Assembly (NCBI GenBank): GCA_005880795.1 | Contig: VBGP01000024.1 | Location: 1-40,469, forward strand | Reading direction: 5' to 3' | DNA: 40,469 bases | Source: Chloroflexota bacterium | GTDB taxonomy: Bacteria > Chloroflexota > Dormibacteria > Dormibacterales > Dormibacteraceae | Shown here: positions 1-8,130 of the stretch, piece by piece | Layout of the letters: every line of letters begins with the position of its first letter | Numbering within the stretch: the stretch's first letter is position 1 | Made by a program: the position numbers and the translations under genes | Notes under the pieces: model-generated | What the model was told of the DNA's origin: nothing | Databases searched by the model: none | Seen by the model: the letters and a program-made list of their open reading frames with translations, nothing else

Positions 1-513
1 CCCGCTTGTCAGATTCAGTCCTCCGCCGGCGGCGTCGTCACCACCTGGTCGTTCAGCAACCTCCCGACCCAGACGGTGGCCGCCGGCGTGTGGAGCTTCA
101 AGATGTACTGGACCGGAGGAAACGGCAATACCAGCGACACTGTGAGCGTCGCGGTCGGCGTATCCGCGACGTCGAGCTGCGCTGCATTCGTGCCGCTGAT
201 CCCCAACGTCGGTTCGACGTGGACCACGACCTACGGGTCGAGCCCCGCCATTACGACGAGTCCCTTCACAGTCAGCACGAGCGCCAGCCAGCTGCCGCTG
301 GTGATCACCGCCGGAGGCTCGCTGTGCGTCCAGGTGACTCTCACCCATAACACCGGCGGCAAACCCTCTCTCGTCTACGACGGCCCTGCCGGTTCGGGAG
401 ACACGAACATCGTCGCGCCCAGCATCATCGTGCCCGAATCACTGCTTGGTTTCTTCGGATTCGCCGTGGTCATTCCGATCTTTGCGTCACGCCTGGTGAG
501 GAGGCGTCGATGA
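1..513 (+). CDS. Secreted surface protein with PEP-CTERM-like sorting tail (5' partial)
   Basis: The frame is open from base 1, so the N-terminus and signal peptide lie outside the window; 170 residues remain. The visible part is rich in Ser, Thr, Gly and Val in alternating patterns that suggest a beta-sandwich surface domain. The C-terminus has a tripartite sorting signal: a short V-P-E-S motif, a hydrophobic helix of about 18 residues (LLGFFGFAVVIPIFASRLV) and a terminal run of four arginines. This is the architecture of PEP-CTERM and related exosortase substrates. The stop codon overlaps the start of the exosortase-family gene (ATGA), which suggests a dedicated substrate-enzyme pair. The first GTG inside the frame (base 76) is not a credible start because the sequence before it continues the same fold. 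Family of the ectodomain not recognised. Confidence 0.7.
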   Translation, partial: PACQIQSSAGGVVTTWSFSNLPTQTVAAGVWSFKMYWTGGNGNTSDTVSVAVGVSATSSCAAFVPLIPNVGSTWTTTYGSSPAITTSPFTVSTSASQLPLVITAGGSLCVQVTLTHNTGGKPSLVYDGPAGSGDTNIVAPSIIVPESLLGFFGFAVVIPIFASRLVRRRR

Positions 514-1091
514 AGACTCGCGATCGGGACAACATCAACCTGACGCTGATCGCGCTGACGTGCGCCATGCTCATGCTGCTCCCGCTCGTCACCACATTCG
601 ACGACCTCCTCACGACCTGGGCGATGCAGCTGGGCGCGAACAATCCGCTGCAGGCGATCGTGCCCGCGGAATCCCGGATGGTGGTGAGCCTGCTCAGCCT
701 GGTCGGCATTCACGCTGCCGCCTCGGGCAGCCATCTCGTCGTATGGGATGGCTCCGGGTCGATGCACACGCTGTACATCTCCTGGAACTGCATCGGCTGG
801 CAGAGCCTGATCCTCTTCGGAGTCAGCCTCATCTCAGGCCTGCGAGGCACGCAGTCCGTAGAGTCGCGCGTGCAGGTGGTCTGCATCGGACTGGCGGGCA
901 CGATGCTGCTCAACCTGGTCCGCGTGTCCGCGGTGGCGGCGATCGCCGCGACCGTGGGCGTGACGCCGGCCATCCTTTTTCACGACTACGGCGGCACCGT
1001 CTTGTTCGTCGGCTTTCTCTTCGCGTTCTGGGCTTTCGCGCAGCGCTGGATTCTCGATTCGCCGGCGTCTCGGCAGGAGATGACCGCATGA
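510..1091 (+). CDS. Exosortase/archaeosortase family transpeptidase
   Basis: A 193-residue polytopic membrane protein with about five hydrophobic helices. It carries the three hallmark residues of the exosortase/archaeosortase superfamily in the right order: Cys94 in SWNCIGWQSL, Arg138 in LLNLVRVS and His158 in FHDYGG. Members cleave a C-terminal sorting signal in the membrane and transfer the protein to an anchor or glycan. It is shorter than classical EpsH-type exosortases (about 280 residues) and close to a minimal core. Start ATG 510 follows GAGGAGG-like sequence at 497-504 and overlaps the preceding stop by 4 nt. The gene ends in another ATGA overlap with a glycosyltransferase gene, so sorting and glycan genes are translationally coupled. 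Subfamily not assigned. Confidence 0.85.
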   Translation: MKTRDRDNINLTLIALTCAMLMLLPLVTTFDDLLTTWAMQLGANNPLQAIVPAESRMVVSLLSLVGIHAAASGSHLVVWDGSGSMHTLYISWNCIGWQSLILFGVSLISGLRGTQSVESRVQVVCIGLAGTMLLNLVRVSAVAAIAATVGVTPAILFHDYGGTVLFVGFLFAFWAFAQRWILDSPASRQEMTA

Positions 1092-3316
1092 ACCGCTGGC
1101 TCCGGCTCGGGCTGCAGACAGCCTTCGGGCTGGGTCTCCTCTGGCTGTGGCTGCGTACCGTATCGCTGCCCGAGATCCTCAGCCACGCGCGCGTGCACAG
1201 CTGGTGGGTGGTCGCGGTGATGCTCTTGCTGGCCCTCACGACGAGCGTGATCCGCGCCCGGCGCTGGCTCATCCTCCTGCGACCGCTGGCTCCCGTGGGC
1301 ATGGTCAGGGCGTTTGCGATGAACGCCGGGGCAAGCCTCCTCAACTATGTCCTTCCCATTCGCTCCGGGGACGCCGCGCGCTACTGGTGGCTGTGGCGCC
1401 GCCATCGCGTGCCGTCAGGCTCGGCGCTGGCCACGATCGTCATCGACAAGTCCTGCGACCTCGCGGGTGTCGCGATCGTCCTCGGCGGGCTGTCGCTCGT
1501 CGCCTCGACCGGGCTCGTGAGCGCGCCCCGCGGTCTGTTCGGCGCGGCGGCGCTCGCCATCCTGCTGCTGGCGGCTGTGTTCGGCACTGCCGTCCTGGGT
1601 CCGCGCATCGCCGGCTCGGCACGAATCCGGCGCCGTTTGCCGCTGTCCGTGGCCGCCGGCATGTCGGGCCAGGCGTTCGCTTTTCGGGCCGTGGCCCGGG
1701 GGCTGTGGACACCTGCCGTCGTCGGTCGCCTTGCGGCGCTCACCGGGATCGCCCTCGTGATCGACGCCTTCAACTTCAGCCTGCTCTTCTGGGCGCTCGG
1801 CGTCTCGGTGCCGACGCTGAAGGCGATGGCCGCCTACCCGGCGCTGCTGCTGGCGTTCGCCGTGCCCGCAGGACCTGGTTACGTGGGCAGCCTCGAGGTC
1901 GCGGGAGCGCTGGTGCTCGGCGGTGGACTCGGCCTCAGCTCGTCGATCGCGGCCGGCGCGATCGTGCTCTACCACGCGATCACAGCGGGGTACTCGCTCG
2001 GGCTGGGACTGTTGGGCCTGCTCCTGGTCGGCGGCAAGCGAAGGACGAAGGCCGGAGGACCGCGGCGAGTCGCCGTGTTTCACTGCGGTTTCACCTACGC
2101 GGGCGGTGGCGAGCGATTGGTGATCGAGGAGGTGCTCGGCCTGCGGCGTCGCGGCTATGACGTCGAGTGTTACGCGCCCACGATCGACGCGTCTCGCTGC
2201 TATCCCGACATCATTGGTGAGGTGCGGGTCAAAACCTTCCTGCCCCAGCTGCCCCGCTGGTTTCCTTACCGAGAGGCGGTCCAGATGGCGGCGACCTCTC
2301 TGCTCATGCCTCTGTATGCCTGGCGCTTCAGGGGAGTGGACGCAATCGTCGGCTGCAACCAGCCGAGCGCATGGATCGCCTGGTGGGCGGCACGGCTGAT
2401 GGACGTGCCCTACGTCGTCTATCTCAACCAGCCCAACCGGCTGGTCTACCCGCGCAACATCGACCGCCAGACTGGATGGATCTCCAACGCGGACTACCGG
2501 CTGCTCGCCGCGATCGTGCTGCGGGCGACGCGCTTTGTCGCGTGGGCGGACAGGCGCTCGATCCAGGAGGCGGACCTGCTGCTCGTCAACGGCAAGTACA
2601 TCGGCGACATCATTCGCAAGACGTACCGCAAGGAAGCGCTGGATTGTCCGGCGGGTTGCCACGTCGCAAGCTCTGGTTTTCCGCTGCCGGTCGAATCGCG
2701 TTTCAGCGGAGGGCTGACCATCAACGGGTATCCCATCCGGCGCCCCTACGTTCTCCTGACCAACCGGCATTACCCGCAGAAGCGATTCGACCTGGCGATC
2801 CGCGCCATGGCCGAGGTCCGAAAGAAGCATCCCCGCGCGCAGCTCGTCATCCCGGGTCCAGCCACCTCGCACACCGCTTCGCTGAAGACGCTCCTGGCCG
2901 AGCTCGGCATGGACGACGCTGTTCTTTTCCTAGGTCCGATCAGCGAGGACGAGCTTCAGTCGCTGTACGAGGGAGCCGCGGTGTACGTCTACCCCGCGCC
3001 TGAGGAAGACTTCGGAATGGGCGTGATCGAATCGATGGCCAAGGGCGTGCCGGTGGTCGCGTGGAACCAGGCCGGCCCGACGGTCACGGTGGCCACGGGG
3101 ACCGGGCACCTCGCCGAACCGCTCGACGTAAGCGATTACGCCGCCGGAATCATCCGGCTGCTCGACAGCCCGGCCGAAAACCAGGCGACTGGCGAGCGCG
3201 CGTTTGCATGGGCGCGGCGCTTCGACTGGGAGCGGCACATCGATGTCCTCGAGGAAGCCGTGCTGGACGTTGCCCGAGCGCACGAGCAGGTCGCACTGGA
3301 AGCAGCAACCGCTTGA
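1088..3316 (+). CDS. Fusion of UPF0104/LPG-synthase-like membrane domain with GT4 glycosyltransferase
   Basis: 742 residues in two parts. Residues 1-315 form a polytopic domain of the lysylphosphatidylglycerol synthase TM / UPF0104 (flippase-like, AglD-related) family, with the typical P-IRSGDAARYW (90-100) and AGPGYVGSLE (261-270) motifs. Residues 325-742 form a GT-B glycosyltransferase of family 4, similar in its N-terminal part to ALG2-type mannosyltransferases (HCGFTYAGGGERLV at 332-345). It has the EX7E motif E640-E648 in EEDFGMGVIESM and a nucleotide-binding loop near AGPTV. The two parts are usually separate proteins. Fusion suggests glycosyl transfer at the membrane face coupled to lipid-linked substrate handling, which is inference. 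Starts in the stop of the exosortase gene (ATGA). Confidence 0.85.
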   Translation: MNRWLRLGLQTAFGLGLLWLWLRTVSLPEILSHARVHSWWVVAVMLLLALTTSVIRARRWLILLRPLAPVGMVRAFAMNAGASLLNYVLPIRSGDAARYWWLWRRHRVPSGSALATIVIDKSCDLAGVAIVLGGLSLVASTGLVSAPRGLFGAAALAILLLAAVFGTAVLGPRIAGSARIRRRLPLSVAAGMSGQAFAFRAVARGLWTPAVVGRLAALTGIALVIDAFNFSLLFWALGVSVPTLKAMAAYPALLLAFAVPAGPGYVGSLEVAGALVLGGGLGLSSSIAAGAIVLYHAITAGYSLGLGLLGLLLVGGKRRTKAGGPRRVAVFHCGFTYAGGGERLVIEEVLGLRRRGYDVECYAPTIDASRCYPDIIGEVRVKTFLPQLPRWFPYREAVQMAATSLLMPLYAWRFRGVDAIVGCNQPSAWIAWWAARLMDVPYVVYLNQPNRLVYPRNIDRQTGWISNADYRLLAAIVLRATRFVAWADRRSIQEADLLLVNGKYIGDIIRKTYRKEALDCPAGCHVASSGFPLPVESRFSGGLTINGYPIRRPYVLLTNRHYPQKRFDLAIRAMAEVRKKHPRAQLVIPGPATSHTASLKTLLAELGMDDAVLFLGPISEDELQSLYEGAAVYVYPAPEEDFGMGVIESMAKGVPVVAWNQAGPTVTVATGTGHLAEPLDVSDYAAGIIRLLDSPAENQATGERAFAWARRFDWERHIDVLEEAVLDVARAHEQVALEAATA

Positions 3317-4971
3317 AGCTGCGCTTGCCGCGCATCCTCGCCAGCGAAGATGAGGACGAGGAGGAGGACCGGCCGAGTGCTGCCATCTCGGGAGCCGGGC
3401 AGGAGGAACATCCGCAACCTTCGCCACTGCCGTGGGGTTGGATGGGCCTGGTTATCGCGGCGGCGCTGGTCACTCGGCTTGGTTACCTGTTTTTGTTCGC
3501 CGATCCGCAGAACGCAGGCGACGGTTTCACCGACGCTTATCACCACTGGCAGATCGCTTACCTGACCAAGGAGGTAGGGCTTTCCCATGGCCCGAGGCTG
3601 TGGGACATGCGCGGCTGGGAGTACTTCTGGGGACCTGTCCACCCGCTGTTGATGAGCTTGCTGTTTTTCGCGACCGGGTCGACCTCCATCGTGCTCGCAC
3701 GGTTGCTCAGCCTCGCGTTCGGCACCTTTGGGGTGGCATTGATCTTTCTGCTCTGCAGGCGGTACTGGGGACTTGGCGTGGCAGTCTTCGCGGGTGCGTT
3801 CGCCGCGCTATCACCGGTGGCGATCTTCAACGACACCGCTGGTATGGCGGAACCGATCGCCATCGCGCTACTCCTCTTCGGCATCTGGCTTTTGCCGCGC
3901 TGGGGCTTCTGGGCCGGACTCGTGTGGGCTGTGGCCGCGATGGCCAGGGTCGAGGCGTGGCTCTTCGGGCTTGGCCTGGTGGTGGCCTGGCTCGTCGGAG
4001 CCAGAAAGCTGCGGGGGTCGCGCGCGCCGCTAGTGATTGGATGGCTGCTCGGCATGGGCGTTTACGCGAAATTCCTGCTCGACCAGACCGGAAACCCTAT
4101 CTACCCGCTCTACATCAACTTCCAGTTCGTTGGCCTTTCGGCCGGGGGAACGGGTGGTCAGGCGGCTGGGGGAACTGTGTTGTGGTTGATGTTCGGCCTC
4201 GCGTCGACAGCATGCATGGCGGTCGTCGCGTGGTCGCTGTGGAAGCGGCCGGCATCCTACCTGCTGCTCACGCTTGGCTTCGGCTACTCAGCCCTCAGCC
4301 TCGCGACCTTTCTTCGTTACGCGACGGAGTGGAAGGAGCGCCGCTTCGAGTTTCCACTCGATTTCGCCGCGATCCTCGTAGCCATCGCCCTGGTCAAATT
4401 GCTTCCAGAACGAAAGGCACTTCCGCGCGCGGTGTCGTGGTCGGCAGCCGCCGCGGGCTTGCTCGCGGTTCAGCTGCTGTGGGTTCCGGTCCAAACGACA
4501 TATGCGTCGACGGAGCCCTTGTTCGCCTATGAGGTGAGTCTCGCCCACCAGATCGGCGCCGTCTACAACCAGCCCCAATATCGCGGTGGAGTTCTCAACA
4601 TGCCAGGCGACGAGCCCACGCTTCTGTATGTGATGGTCCGCGACGAAGGCTTGAAGGGAAGCAATGTGACGAGCCAGTTCTACGATCCCTTCTACTACCT
4701 TCCGGCCGGTTATCACTATGCCGACCATCCGAACGTCGTCGGGCCGCTACTCCAGTGCTGGCTAACCGACAGCAAAACCCGTCTGTTCCTGGTCTCGCCC
4801 CCAGGTCCGCTCAGCCGATCCGTCCCCGACTACAAGGCGTACTTCGGGGACCACCCCCAGTGGTTCGAGGACTCGGGCGCGAAGCTTCCGAACGGCTGGA
4901 GCCTCGTCGCGGTGAATGCTCCGAGCCCCACCCAAGCAGAATGCAAGGCCGCGAGATCAGCGAGCCGGTAG
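3313..4971 (+). CDS. GT-C membrane glycosyltransferase, ArnT/GT39-like
   Basis: 552 residues if translation starts at TTG 3313, which overlaps the preceding stop (TTGA). An acidic cytosolic N-terminus (about 40 residues with a D/E run) precedes about ten hydrophobic helices. The first external loop has GDGFTDAYHH (Asp70, Asp74), matching the acidic catalytic position of GT-C polyprenyl-phosphate-sugar transferases. WGPVHPLLMSL (106-116) resembles the Y-P-P-x-P-L-L segment of GT39/ArnT-like proteins. The C-terminal 150 residues are a soluble extracytoplasmic domain. Probably transfers a sugar from a lipid carrier to a surface glycan or protein; donor and acceptor cannot be read from sequence. 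An alternative start is ATG 3442, but this would remove the conserved cytosolic lead-in. Confidence 0.75.
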   Translation: MKLRLPRILASEDEDEEEDRPSAAISGAGQEEHPQPSPLPWGWMGLVIAAALVTRLGYLFLFADPQNAGDGFTDAYHHWQIAYLTKEVGLSHGPRLWDMRGWEYFWGPVHPLLMSLLFFATGSTSIVLARLLSLAFGTFGVALIFLLCRRYWGLGVAVFAGAFAALSPVAIFNDTAGMAEPIAIALLLFGIWLLPRWGFWAGLVWAVAAMARVEAWLFGLGLVVAWLVGARKLRGSRAPLVIGWLLGMGVYAKFLLDQTGNPIYPLYINFQFVGLSAGGTGGQAAGGTVLWLMFGLASTACMAVVAWSLWKRPASYLLLTLGFGYSALSLATFLRYATEWKERRFEFPLDFAAILVAIALVKLLPERKALPRAVSWSAAAAGLLAVQLLWVPVQTTYASTEPLFAYEVSLAHQIGAVYNQPQYRGGVLNMPGDEPTLLYVMVRDEGLKGSNVTSQFYDPFYYLPAGYHYADHPNVVGPLLQCWLTDSKTRLFLVSPPGPLSRSVPDYKAYFGDHPQWFEDSGAKLPNGWSLVAVNAPSPTQAECKAARSASR

Positions 4972-5780
4972 CGCCCGCCGCCTCGTTCGATTACGAGGCC
5001 AAGCGCTGGGGCGCCGCGCCGCTGCGGCCCAGGCCCTGGTACATGAACGGTCTCAAGCTGCGCTACCTGCTCGAGGACCTTGCCGGCGTTCACGGCCACG
5101 TGCTCGACGTTGGATGCGGCGGGGGATCGGTCGCCAAAGCGGTCAAGCGCGAGCGTCCGGACCTCGTCGTTTCCGGCTGCGACGTCAGCCGCTCGGCATT
5201 GGCAGCTGCCGAAGCCTCGCCAGCAGGTGTCGACTTCCGCCTCGCCACGGCGGAGCGACTTCCATTCGCGAATGGCGAGCTGGACTTCGTCTGGATCTTC
5301 GACGTGCTCGAGCATGTCGACGAACCCGAGCGAGTGCTTCGTGAGGTCGCGCGCATCTTGAAACCCGGCGGAGGATTCCACATCGTCCTGCCGCTGGAGG
5401 GCCAGCCGGGCACCCTATACCGGCTGGTCGGGTGCGGCAAACGCTGGACGGCAAAGGTCAGGCACGGCGGACACATCCAGATCTTTTCCGCGAAGCGATT
5501 CAGTGACATCGCAGCCACGTGCGGCCTGCCATTGACGCGGACGCGGTGGAGCTATCACGTGACGCTGCAGGTCCTCGACCTTCTCTACTTCTCTTGGCTC
5601 GACCTGCGAGGGCCGGTCGGTGGTTCGGTGGAGGACATGTCCGTCGCGCGGCGCGGCGTCGGCGGCAGCCTCATGCGCGGCGTCAGCAGGGCGGTCGCCA
5701 CGACGGCGTGGGGCGAGGCTCGACTGTTGCGCCGGCTACCGGGCGGATGCGGTCACTTCACGTGCAAGCGCTCGGGCTAG
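4941..5780 (+). CDS. Class I SAM-dependent methyltransferase
   Basis: 279 residues. Motif I VLDVGCGGGSV (54-64), the acidic loop after beta-2 (GCDVS, 79-83) and motif IV/post-motif (DFVWIFDVLEHVDEPERVLREV) are those of UbiE/Methyltransf_11 proteins, with KPGG at 141-144. The ATG at 4941 overlaps the glycosyltransferase gene by 31 nt; a longer in-frame extension exists upstream but would run deep into that gene. Last gene of the plus-strand glycan operon, so it probably methylates a sugar, lipid carrier or lipid. Its stop shares the palindrome CTAG (5777-5780) with the stop of the convergent epimerase gene. Confidence 0.8.
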   Translation: MQGREISEPVAPAASFDYEAKRWGAAPLRPRPWYMNGLKLRYLLEDLAGVHGHVLDVGCGGGSVAKAVKRERPDLVVSGCDVSRSALAAAEASPAGVDFRLATAERLPFANGELDFVWIFDVLEHVDEPERVLREVARILKPGGGFHIVLPLEGQPGTLYRLVGCGKRWTAKVRHGGHIQIFSAKRFSDIAATCGLPLTRTRWSYHVTLQVLDLLYFSWLDLRGPVGGSVEDMSVARRGVGGSLMRGVSRAVATTAWGEARLLRRLPGGCGHFTCKRSG

Positions 5781-6802
5781 TTGACCGACTCAGCCCAGGA
5801 GATGAGGTCGCGCAGCCCTCGATCGAATGCGAACCGTGGCTCCCAACCGAGGTCGCGTTTTGCCTTGGTGACGTCGCTGACGTAGAACTTCTGGTCGCCT
5901 TCGCGCCAGCCGGCGAAGGTGAACTGCGGTTTTTTCCCGGTCAGCTCCCCGATCTGGTCGATCACCTCAAGCAGGTTGCGCTGGTTTTCGGGGCCTCCGC
6001 CGACGTTGTAGATCTCTCCGCGCGTGATCCCGATCTTGTCGATGACGGTCGCGTAGAGCGCGCTCAGGTCGCGAGCATCGAGGAGGTCGCGGACCTGCGT
6101 GCCGTCGCCGTAAATCGTCAACGGCCTGTCCTTGAGGATCGAGTGCACGAAATGCGCCACCCATCCCTGGTCTTCGGTGCCGTACTGGTGCGACCCATAG
6201 ATGCAGCTCTGGCGCAGCACGACCGTGTTCATCTGGAAGCAGCGCGCGTAGTCGCGTACATACTGGTCGGCCGCGCCCTTGCTGCAGCCGTACGGGCTGT
6301 GGAAGTCGATCGGTTGGCTTTCACCGCAGGGGCCATTGTTGTGGTCTAGCTTTCCGTAGACCTTGTTCGTCGAGGCGAAGACCAGCGGCGCGTCGTGGTT
6401 GTGCAGACGCACCGCCTCGAGCATGTTGAGCGTGCCGCGCGCGTTGACGTCGAAGTCAGTGTTGGGGTCGGCGAGCGACGTGGTGACCGCGACCTGACCG
6501 GCGAGATGGAGGATCGCGTCCTGGTCCCTCACGTGCTCCGGGAGGGCGGCGGCGTTCCTCACGTCCTCTTTGACGAAGGTGATGCGGTTGGGGTAGCGCG
6601 TGAGGAGCCACTTGAGGTTGCGCTCGGTACCAGGCCGGCTCAGGTTGTCGAGCACCGTCGCGTTCCATCCTTCCTTTACTAGGTGGATGGCCGCGTTGAC
6701 CCCGAGAAAACCGGCCCCTCCGGTGATCAAGATTCTCCGATCGGGCTCGGCTGGCATCGGCGGTCGCGATTTGGTCTTGCTGTTCCGTGCGGAGGGGTCC
6801 AT
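5777..6802 (-). CDS. NAD-dependent sugar-nucleotide epimerase, CDP-paratose 2-epimerase-like
   Basis: 341 residues, extended short-chain dehydrogenase fold. It shows the NAD-binding TGGAGFLG (27-34), the active-site Thr in FASTNKVYG (142-150) and the catalytic YGCSK (Tyr171, Lys175). The segment DNLSRPGTERNLKWL (52-66) is characteristic of the CDP-tyvelose/paratose 2-epimerase (RfbE) branch rather than GalE. It would supply an unusual sugar nucleotide to the facing glycosyltransferases; exact substrate is inference. The N-terminal 15 residues are basic and poorly conserved, so Met16 may be the true start. Third gene of a minus-strand operon, 14 nt after the small membrane protein gene. Confidence 0.8.
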   Translation of the reverse strand: MDPSARNSKTKSRPPMPAEPDRRILITGGAGFLGVNAAIHLVKEGWNATVLDNLSRPGTERNLKWLLTRYPNRITFVKEDVRNAAALPEHVRDQDAILHLAGQVAVTTSLADPNTDFDVNARGTLNMLEAVRLHNHDAPLVFASTNKVYGKLDHNNGPCGESQPIDFHSPYGCSKGAADQYVRDYARCFQMNTVVLRQSCIYGSHQYGTEDQGWVAHFVHSILKDRPLTIYGDGTQVRDLLDARDLSALYATVIDKIGITRGEIYNVGGGPENQRNLLEVIDQIGELTGKKPQFTFAGWREGDQKFYVSDVTKAKRDLGWEPRFAFDRGLRDLISWAESVN

Positions 6803-6816
6803 CAGCGGCGCTTACC

Positions 6817-7191
6817 TTAGCCTGTGAAGATCCCTCTCAGGTACGCGATGCTGACGATCCAGCACGCGCCGGCCAGGATCAGCGTCTCGCGCCGGTCGTC
6901 ATTTCCGCCTCGCGAGTAGAGGTACGCACCTGGCAGCGCCAGCACCGCGAAGACTCCGTACACCATGTGCAGGAGCCCTTCACGTGCGCTCCCGCCGGCA
7001 ATCAGGGCAGCCACGCCAAGCAAGCCCTGCACCGCAGTCAACCCGGCCATGATCAGGTAGCTCGAGCGAAAGCCACCGCTCAGCCGCTGATTGCGGAAGT
7101 AGGTGTAGGTGCCCCAAAGACCGAGCACCACGGCGAACGTGAGCAAGGCCCGCGCACCGAGCGCGTGGGAGAAGTTGAGGGTGTTAAGCAC
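6817..7191 (-). CDS. Small four-helix membrane protein
   Basis: 124 residues with four hydrophobic helices (about 13-31, 45-66, 72-90 and 104-120) joined by short loops, one of them basic (YSRGGNDDRRE). No enzymatic motif and family not recognised. The layout is like small integral membrane proteins of terminal-oxidase or quinone-associated type, but nothing decides this. Its start lies 8 nt inside the upstream epimerase gene, so translation is coupled to it. The position between two sugar epimerases suggests a link to envelope glycan metabolism, though it may simply be carried in the operon. Confidence 0.65.
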   Translation of the reverse strand: MLNTLNFSHALGARALLTFAVVLGLWGTYTYFRNQRLSGGFRSSYLIMAGLTAVQGLLGVAALIAGGSAREGLLHMVYGVFAVLALPGAYLYSRGGNDDRRETLILAGACWIVSIAYLRGIFTG

Positions 7192-8125
7192 TGAGGCGTG
7201 AGATCTGGTCCCGGAAGTAGTCCACCGTCAGGCGCAGCCCTTCTTCGAGCTGGATGCGCGGCTCCCACCCGAGCTGCATCTTCGCGCGCGTGTTGTCGAG
7301 CGCGATGCGGTACACGTCGCCCTTGCGCGATGGACCAAATCGGGGCTCCAGCCTGTACTCGGTGAGGATCGCCAGCTTGCGAAAGATGTCGTTGACGGTG
7401 ACCGGGATCCCCGTGCTGATGTGGAACGTCCCTCCGTCTCCTCGTTCGAGGGCCGCCACGTTGGCCATGGCGATATCGCCCACGTGCAGCATGTCGCGCG
7501 ACTGGTTCCCGTCTCCGTCGATGGTCACGGGCTTGTTCTCGATCATCCGGCTCGCGAAGATCGCCACGACTCGTCCTTCCTCAGCGGCGAAGTCCTGGCG
7601 GGCGCCATAGACGTTCGCGTAGCGAAGGGTGGTGAACCGCAGGCCGAAGGTTCGGTCGAAGGTCGCGAGATACTGCTCGAACGCGAACTTGCTCGTGCCA
7701 TAGGGGGACAGCGGCCGGATCGGATGGTCCTCGTCGGCCGGAACCAGGTCGGGCTCGCCGTAGAGGGCACCGCCGGTGGAGCTGAAGATCACCTTCCGCA
7801 CCGAGCTGTCCGCGGACGCGCGCAGCACGTTGAGCCCGCCTACGACGTTCACATGCGCGTCATAGCCAGGATCGGCCACCGATTTCGGCACCTCGGACTG
7901 CGCCGCGTGGTGGTTGACGACCTCTGGCTGGAAGGAGGCGAAGACTTGCTGCACCTGGGCGAGATCTCTGATGTCCACGCGATGCAATCGCGCGTCTGGG
8001 TTGACGTTTTCTTCGCGCCCCGTCGTGAGGTTGTCGATCACCGCGACCTCGTGCCCGGCGGTCACGTAAGCGTCCACCACGTGCGAGCCGATGAAACCGG
8101 CGCCGCCAGTGACGAGAATCTTCAC
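7184..8125 (-). CDS. NAD-dependent epimerase/dehydratase, UDP-glucose 4-epimerase-like
   Basis: 313 residues. Starts with the canonical nucleotide-binding TGGAGFIGSHVVD (6-18), then the strand-two acidic residue VIDNLTTG, a Ser/Thr active-site segment FSSTGGALYGE (114-124) and catalytic YGTSK (Tyr142, Lys146). Length and motifs fit the UDP-glucose/UDP-N-acetylglucosamine 4-epimerase group (GalE/WbpP-like); substrate cannot be fixed. GTG start at 8125, only 5 nt from the divergent GTG start of ybeY. First gene of the minus-strand operon that continues with the four-helix protein and the RfbE-like epimerase. Confidence 0.85.
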   Translation of the reverse strand: MKILVTGGAGFIGSHVVDAYVTAGHEVAVIDNLTTGREENVNPDARLHRVDIRDLAQVQQVFASFQPEVVNHHAAQSEVPKSVADPGYDAHVNVVGGLNVLRASADSSVRKVIFSSTGGALYGEPDLVPADEDHPIRPLSPYGTSKFAFEQYLATFDRTFGLRFTTLRYANVYGARQDFAAEEGRVVAIFASRMIENKPVTIDGDGNQSRDMLHVGDIAMANVAALERGDGGTFHISTGIPVTVNDIFRKLAILTEYRLEPRFGPSRKGDVYRIALDNTRAKMQLGWEPRIQLEEGLRLTVDYFRDQISRLSA

Positions 8126-8130
8126 CGACC

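Noticed and set aside
1-513. LPXTG-type sortase substrate
   Set aside because: No LPXTG; the neighbouring enzyme is an exosortase-type membrane protein, not a class A-F sortase.
560-1087. N-terminal extension of the GT fusion frame to base 560
   Set aside because: This part overlaps the exosortase gene in another frame and translates to Arg/His-rich shadow sequence; ATG 1088 in the ATGA overlap is the real start.
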